Origin: DYRG01 sp041161065
GTDB taxonomy: Bacteria > Pseudomonadota > Gammaproteobacteria > Beggiatoales > Beggiatoaceae
Assembly: GCA_041161065.1 (NCBI GenBank)
Contig: JBEAVE010000040.1
Location: 1 to 64,000 of the forward strand
DNA: 64,000 nt
Direction of reading: 5' to 3'
Every line of letters starts with the position of its first letter. The first letter of the stretch is position 1. The notes under the pieces were generated by a model. That model saw only the letters and a list, made by a program, of their open reading frames with translations, ran no database searches and was not told the origin of the DNA. Shown here in pieces: positions 60,030 to 64,000 of the stretch. The position numbers and the translations under genes are program-made.

Positions 60030-60386
60030 ATGCCAAGAGTTAAACGTGGTGTCACTGCGCACGCTAGACACAAAAAAATCTTAGATAAAGCAAAAGGTTA
60101 TCGCGGTTTTCGCAGCACCGTCATTCGGGTTGCCAAACAAGCCGTCACCAAAGCGGGTCAATACGCTTACCGCGACCGTAAAGTCCGTAAACGTGAATTT
60201 CGTGCGTTGTGGATTGCCCGTATCAACGCCGCTTCGCGCGAGTTGGGCATGACTTATAGCTGCTTTATGAATGGCTTACACAAAGCGGGCATCGAAATCG
60301 ACCGCAAAGTGTTAGCGGATTTAGCCGTCAATGAAAAAGCTGGTTTCGCCGCTTTAGTTGAACAATCCAAAGCCGCACTCGCTTAA
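60030..60386 (+). CDS. rplT: 50S ribosomal protein L20
   Basis: This 118-residue protein binds 23S rRNA early in 50S assembly and represses the operon in enteric bacteria. It starts MPRVKRGVTAHARHKKIL with KGYRGFRSTVIRVAKQAV and continues AYRDRKVRKREFRALWIARI. It is last in infC-rpmI-rplT and a terminator follows. Confidence 0.98.
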   Translation: MPRVKRGVTAHARHKKILDKAKGYRGFRSTVIRVAKQAVTKAGQYAYRDRKVRKREFRALWIARINAASRELGMTYSCFMNGLHKAGIEIDRKVLADLAVNEKAGFAALVEQSKAALA

Positions 60387-60408
60387 TTCAATTTAAGCAA
60401 AAATTAAA

Positions 60409-60443
60409 GGTGTAGAAATGTTTTTAATGTTTCTACGCCTTTT
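60409..60443 (+). terminator. Terminator after rplT
   Basis: AGGTGTAGAAA pairs with TTTCTACGCCT (one G-T pair) around an 11-base loop, followed by TTTT. Confidence 0.85.
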
Positions 60444-60459
60444 GTTCGATGAAGGAAAT

Positions 60460-61239
60460 TTATTTCATGCTGCTGCCTAAATTGTGGAGCATTTTGGTTT
60501 CTTCGGATTCGGGGAATTTAGAACGGAGCACCAAACTATAACTCGCTTCGGCGTTTTTATCGCCTGTTCGCCGTGCCAAACGAATGCCCAACCATAAACT
60601 TGCGGGGGTTTGCATAGAAACCGCCACAAACCGTTTGTAATAACTTTGTGCCTCTGTAATATCATCGCGTTGTTCACTCAAATCCGCCAAATGAAAGAGA
60701 GCAACTGGGAAATCATTTTTGGCTTCTAAGGCTTTACGAAAGAAATCCATTGCTTGATTACGATCTTGGTTTTTCAACGCACACAATCCCGCATTGGTAT
60801 AAGCCAGTTCAGTGCTTTTGTAGAGTGGATTTTCAACCGCTCTTTTGAAATGCGCTTGGGCTTCTTCAACGCGATTAAAACGACAAAGAAAACTGCCATA
60901 GTTGTTATGTGCAGATGAATTATTAGGTTCTATTGCAAGTGCGGCTTCGTAATATTTCCCAACGCTATCATTTTGATTTAATCGTTCATAAAGCAACGCC
61001 AATCCCGTATTTGCTTCAACATTACGACTATCAATTTCTAAGGCTTTTTGTAATTTTTGTAATGCCACATCATATTGCCCCAATTTCATGTATTCTACCC
61101 CCAAACGGGTATTGATCATGCTTGGACTTTCATCGCTAAGTTTTTGAGATTGATCCTCAAAAAATTCGGGCAAATCATTACCCCCTTTGCTTGCACAACC
61201 ACTTAATAAAATAAAACTCAGTATTAGATAACGGTACAT
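60460..61239 (-). CDS. pilF: Type IV pilus biogenesis lipoprotein PilF/PilW
   Basis: This 259-residue outer-membrane lipoprotein with lipobox LSGC (Cys15) has six TPR units (from about residue 40: NTRLGVEYMKLGQYDVALQK, VEANTGLALLYERLNQNDS and onward). PilF carries the PilQ secretin to the outer membrane. Position after rlmN and ndk is the usual gammaproteobacterial order. The normal next genes (rodZ, ispG) are replaced here by the convergent rplT. Confidence 0.93.
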   Translation of the reverse strand: MYRYLILSFILLSGCASKGGNDLPEFFEDQSQKLSDESPSMINTRLGVEYMKLGQYDVALQKLQKALEIDSRNVEANTGLALLYERLNQNDSVGKYYEAALAIEPNNSSAHNNYGSFLCRFNRVEEAQAHFKRAVENPLYKSTELAYTNAGLCALKNQDRNQAMDFFRKALEAKNDFPVALFHLADLSEQRDDITEAQSYYKRFVAVSMQTPASLWLGIRLARRTGDKNAEASYSLVLRSKFPESEETKMLHNLGSSMK

Positions 61240-61269
61240 TATTTATTCCTCAATAATAGCTTGATAAGA

Positions 61270-62358
61270 TTAGACTTTTAAAGTTCGGCGGCTTTTATCT
61301 TGCACTTGTCCGGCTAATTGTCCACATGCCGCAGAAATATCATCGCCGCGCGTTTTACGGGTAATGGTAATTAAGCCTGCATTAATCAGCGTTGTTTTGA
61401 ATTTTTCTACGGTTTGAGGTAAAGAACGTTCATATCCACTTTGCTCAAATGGATTAAAAGGAATTAAATTCACTTTTGCAGGCACTTTTTCTAATAAACT
61501 AATTAAAGATTTTGCGTGTTTTGGGGTATCATTCACGCCTTTTAATAGGATATATTCAAAGGTTACTTTACGGCGAGTATCATTGCCTACATAACGTTGG
61601 CACGCGCTAAGTAATTCTTTTATAGGATATTTTTTATTCAATGGAATGAGATGATTGCGCAACTCGTCGTCGGGGGCGTGCAGAGAAACCGCCAAATTAA
61701 CCGGACAAACCTCGCGCAAACGGTCAATCATCGGGACAATCCCCGCCGTGCTCACGGTAATTCTTCGCCACGATAATCCGTAGCCGTAATCGTCCATCAT
61801 TAAGCGCATCGCATTGATTACATTATCAAAATTGAGCAGCGGTTCACCCATTCCCATCATCACAACATTACTAATCACCCGTCCGCTCGGACCTTCTCCG
61901 ATTAAGCCTTGCTTTCTCAAACCGTGCTCGGCGATCCATAATTGTCCAATAATTTCAGCGGTTTGCAAATTACGATTAAAACCTTGCTGCGCGGTTGCAC
62001 AAAAACGGCAATTCAACGTGCAACCAATTTGAGAGGAAATGCACAACGTTGCTCGATCATCTTCGGGAATATAAACGGTTTCAATACCATTGGTTTCATC
62101 GACTTTCAACAACCATTTGCGTGTTCCATCTTGCGCGGTTTGTGCAAGCATTTCTACGGGGGGTTGAATAATCGCCTGATCAGCTAATTTCTGGCGCAAT
62201 GTTTTGCTCAAATTAGTCATCAGATCAAAATCGGTTACGCCTTGTTGGTGAATCCATTGCAAAACTTGGGTTGCACGAAAAGGTTTCTCTCCTAATTCTG
62301 TAAAGAACTGCCCCATTTGATCTTGATTAAAACCTAAAATATTTAATTTTTCTGACAT
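61270..62358 (-). CDS. rlmN: Dual-specificity rRNA/tRNA methyltransferase RlmN
   Basis: This 362-residue radical-SAM enzyme methylates C2 of A2503 in 23S rRNA and A37 in some tRNAs. The cluster motif is CTLNCRFC (Cys113, Cys117, Cys120). MGMGEPLLNFDNV, LAVSLHAPDDELRN and the C-terminal CGQLAG, whose Cys is the conserved methyl carrier, are present. The upstream gene overlaps its start by 16 bases. Confidence 0.97.
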   Translation of the reverse strand: MSEKLNILGFNQDQMGQFFTELGEKPFRATQVLQWIHQQGVTDFDLMTNLSKTLRQKLADQAIIQPPVEMLAQTAQDGTRKWLLKVDETNGIETVYIPEDDRATLCISSQIGCTLNCRFCATAQQGFNRNLQTAEIIGQLWIAEHGLRKQGLIGEGPSGRVISNVVMMGMGEPLLNFDNVINAMRLMMDDYGYGLSWRRITVSTAGIVPMIDRLREVCPVNLAVSLHAPDDELRNHLIPLNKKYPIKELLSACQRYVGNDTRRKVTFEYILLKGVNDTPKHAKSLISLLEKVPAKVNLIPFNPFEQSGYERSLPQTVEKFKTTLINAGLITITRKTRGDDISAACGQLAGQVQDKSRRTLKV

Positions 62359-62969
62359 TCGTATATTCCTAACTGTTTCTGACTTTCGATAAATAGATAG
62401 TTAATAGCAGCAAACAATTCATCTAAATTCTCAATTTGATAACCATTGATATTTTTGATAAATAAATCATTTTGTAATTGAGCAAATTCCCAGCGTTCTG
62501 CATTAGTAACAATGCCAAATAATTTTTGATTTTGACAGTTATTAAGTTGTTGTATGGCAACCAATTCTGCTGCACATTGTCCCCAACCTTCGCTAAAATT
62601 ATCTTTTTTAGCTTCAACTATAATGAAATAAGGTTTTTCAAAAATAATCTTACCTAATTTAGAACGTTTTGCAATTAAATAATTAGGTGTTCCTGATAGC
62701 TCACCATTGGTTTCTAAAGGGTGATGACTCCACAACATAAAATCGTTTTTGTAGGCTTTCCAAATTTCTCTTAAAATAGGATAAATAACATTTTCACACA
62801 ACGCATATTCCGAGCTATCAACCACCAATTCTGTTAAATTAAATTCTAGTTCTGTGCGTAAATAATTGCTTATTTCAAATGTGATAGGTTGAATAAAATG
62901 TTGTTCTTGGTAAGAGAGTTGAAAAGCCTGCATAACTTGGCTTAATGTTTTATAGTTTGTAAAAGACAT
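62343..62969 (-). CDS. Unknown protein with PD-(D/E)XK-like nuclease fold features
   Basis: This 208-residue protein of unknown family has SGTPNYLIAKRSKLGKIIFE followed by PYFIIVEAKKDNFSEGWGQC. The E-A-K pair after a strand and the preceding acidic or polar turn resemble the HsdR-like PD-(D/E)XK core, but the first Asp is replaced by Asn (PNYL). I start at MSFTNYK (62969). It is inserted between ndk and rlmN, which are normally neighbours, and overlaps rlmN. Confidence 0.65.
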   Translation of the reverse strand: MSFTNYKTLSQVMQAFQLSYQEQHFIQPITFEISNYLRTELEFNLTELVVDSSEYALCENVIYPILREIWKAYKNDFMLWSHHPLETNGELSGTPNYLIAKRSKLGKIIFEKPYFIIVEAKKDNFSEGWGQCAAELVAIQQLNNCQNQKLFGIVTNAERWEFAQLQNDLFIKNINGYQIENLDELFAAINYLFIESQKQLGIYECQKN

Positions 62970-63028
62970 AATTTTATATTTGAAATTGAAATAAAAGGGC
63001 GTATAAAAACACCCTTTTAGAAATAACG

Positions 63029-63460
63029 TTATCGGGTGCGAGCGCACAGTTCTTCGGGTTTGAAGAAATAAGCGATTTCAACGGCGGCGGTTTCGGGCGC
63101 ATCAGAACCGTGAACCGCATTTTCATCGATGTTAGCGGCAAAATCCGCCCGAATTGTGCCGGCGGCGGCATTTTTAGGATTCGTTGCCCCCATAATGTCA
63201 CGATTTTTAGCAATTGCGCCTTCGCCTTCGAGGGTTTGAACCATGACCGGTCCTGAAATCATAAAATCCACTAAGTCTTTGAAAAAAGGACGATCTTTGT
63301 GCACCGCATAAAACCCTTCTGCTTGTTCACGACTTAAATGCAACATTTTCGCTGCAATAATCCGCAAGCCCCCTTTTTCAAATCGACTATAGATTTCACC
63401 AATAACGTTTTTTGAAACCGCGTCGGGTTTGATAATTGAAAGGGTACGTTCAATAGCCAT
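63029..63460 (-). CDS. ndk: Nucleoside diphosphate kinase
   Basis: This 143-residue enzyme balances nucleoside triphosphates by phosphate transfer through His117 (NAVHGSDA). TLSIIKPDAVSKNVIGEI and GATNPKNAAAGTIRADFA are conserved. The ATG at 63460 has AGGAG eight bases upstream; sequence before it is not coding. Its own promoter lies at 63494. Confidence 0.98.
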   Translation of the reverse strand: MAIERTLSIIKPDAVSKNVIGEIYSRFEKGGLRIIAAKMLHLSREQAEGFYAVHKDRPFFKDLVDFMISGPVMVQTLEGEGAIAKNRDIMGATNPKNAAAGTIRADFAANIDENAVHGSDAPETAAVEIAYFFKPEELCARTR

Positions 63461-63493
63461 GTAATCGTTCTCCTGAGAAAAAATGAAAGCCCA

Positions 63494-63499
63494 ATTATA
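63494..63499 (-). promoter_or_regulatory. Minus-10 element of the ndk promoter
   Basis: A perfect TATAAT on the minus strand lies about 34 bases before the ndk ATG. The -35 region is poor. Confidence 0.5.
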
Positions 63500-63562
63500 C
63501 ACCTTTTTCTTTACAACTTAAATGCCTTTATTTGATCTATTATCTTCATTATGGTTGCTCAA

Positions 63563-64000
63563 CTAAAAATTACCGCGACAAATAGAGCAATCTGGACGTT
63601 CTTTACAACGTTGTTGAAATCTTAAAGGAGCGTGTGGTTTGATTTGAAATTGAATAACCGCACACTCGTGAGCCGATTGGGTATCCGAAAAATGATGCCG
63701 CCCATTTTCACCCGTTGCTACAAAAAACAAAGCCTTACCTCGCTTTGGATTGACCGCTGCCCACAATGCTGCCCGCCCTACCAATGCAATCGGCGTGGGC
63801 GGCAAACCCGTTCTCGTATAAGTATTGTAAGGCGTATCTTCTAATAAATTTTCTTTGTGCAAATTCCCGTCAAATGCACGTCCCAAACCATAAATTACCG
63901 TTGGATCAGTTTGTAGTTTCATTCCCAGTTGTAATCGCTGATGAAATACGCCTGAGATTTCTACTCTCTCATCGGGTTGTGCTGTTTCTTTCTCAATAAT
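63563..64000 (-). CDS. mltG: Endolytic murein transglycosylase MltG (3' part)
   Basis: Only the C-terminal 145 residues are present; the gene runs off the window edge. The frame begins IIEKETAQPDERVEISGVF, which contains the catalytic Glu (IEKE). It then shows MKLQTDPTVIYGLG, DTPYNTYTRTGLPPTPI and the final FVATGENGRHHFS block of the YceG/MltG family. MltG cuts nascent glycan strands at the inner membrane. The tail after the domain (about 25 residues, with four Cys) is longer than usual. Confidence 0.93.
   Translation of the reverse strand: MIEKETAQPDERVEISGVFHQRLQLGMKLQTDPTVIYGLGRAFDGNLHKENLLEDTPYNTYTRTGLPPTPIALVGRAALWAAVNPKRGKALFFVATGENGRHHFSDTQSAHECAVIQFQIKPHAPLRFQQRCKERPDCSICRGNF

Overview
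The window is about 64 kb of one bacterial chromosome at moderate-to-low GC, with no rRNA, phage or complete insertion sequence. Gene content points to a gammaproteobacterium: bamE, diaA-dolP, coaD next to a YfhL-type ferredoxin, minCDE, ccmF-ccmG, torF-glnK-amtB, thrS/infC/rpmI/rplT, pilF-rlmN-ndk and an Xps-like type II secretion cluster. The accessory gene families (Uma2, DUF29, HEPN/MNT, TPR proteins) would suit a filamentous sulfur bacterium of the Thiotrichales (Beggiatoa-like). That lineage is an inference from gene content and was not tested.

Layout. 1-4.2 kb: the tail of an unknown gene, a His-rich outer-membrane barrel, and a minus-strand nitrogen operon (torF-glnK-amtB) behind a sigma-54-like promoter and an NtrC-like site. 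4.2-8.7 kb: a TPR membrane protein with a likely homopolymer frameshift, a decayed gene remnant, and grpE-dnaK behind a heat-shock promoter. 9-22.6 kb: proton-pumping pyrophosphatase, a CAP lipoprotein, ahcY controlled by an SAH riboswitch, ilvA with a metal-efflux gene, bamE, diaA-dolP-coaD-ferredoxin, an asparagine-synthetase-like amidotransferase, gnd and an ABC ATPase without a permease. 22.7-28.9 kb: minCDE, ccmF-ccmG, a RutE-like nitroreductase and an unknown coiled-coil membrane protein.

28.9-31 kb: a minus-strand operon for a copper-buffering-type RiPP (bufferin-like): a secreted Cys-rich precursor with three near-identical repeats, a DUF692/MNIO enzyme and its DUF2063 partner. 31-37.7 kb: cbiX, a WrbA-like flavoprotein, a secreted subtilase, bacteriohemerythrin, and an orphan DNA methyltransferase translationally coupled to aroA. 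37.7-43.4 kb: a small GRDP-like gene between dispersed repeats and duplicated promoters, argD-argF-surE, a probable di-heme cytochrome b and a PP2C-like phosphatase.

43.4-50.9 kb: eight type II secretion genes in Xps order (G-H-I-J-K-L-M-N/C-like, without D, E or F), an MntA-HepT toxin-antitoxin pair, tcdA and a secreted lipase-like hydrolase. 51-53.6 kb: pssA, a Bax-inhibitor-1 protein, a TVP38/DedA-like protein and tRNA-Val(GAC). 53.6-60.4 kb: the translation operon thrS...infC-rpmI-rplT, split after thrS by a 3.7-kb accessory block (sulfotransferase-like, Uma2-like, DUF29, LprI-like and a HEPN-led three-gene module). infC starts with AUC. 60.4-64 kb: pilF, rlmN, a PD-(D/E)XK-like gene, ndk and the 3' part of mltG.

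The most promising material for new biology is the bufferin-like operon with its expanded core repeats, the HEPN module inside the translation operon, and the repeat-flanked GRDP-like gene.
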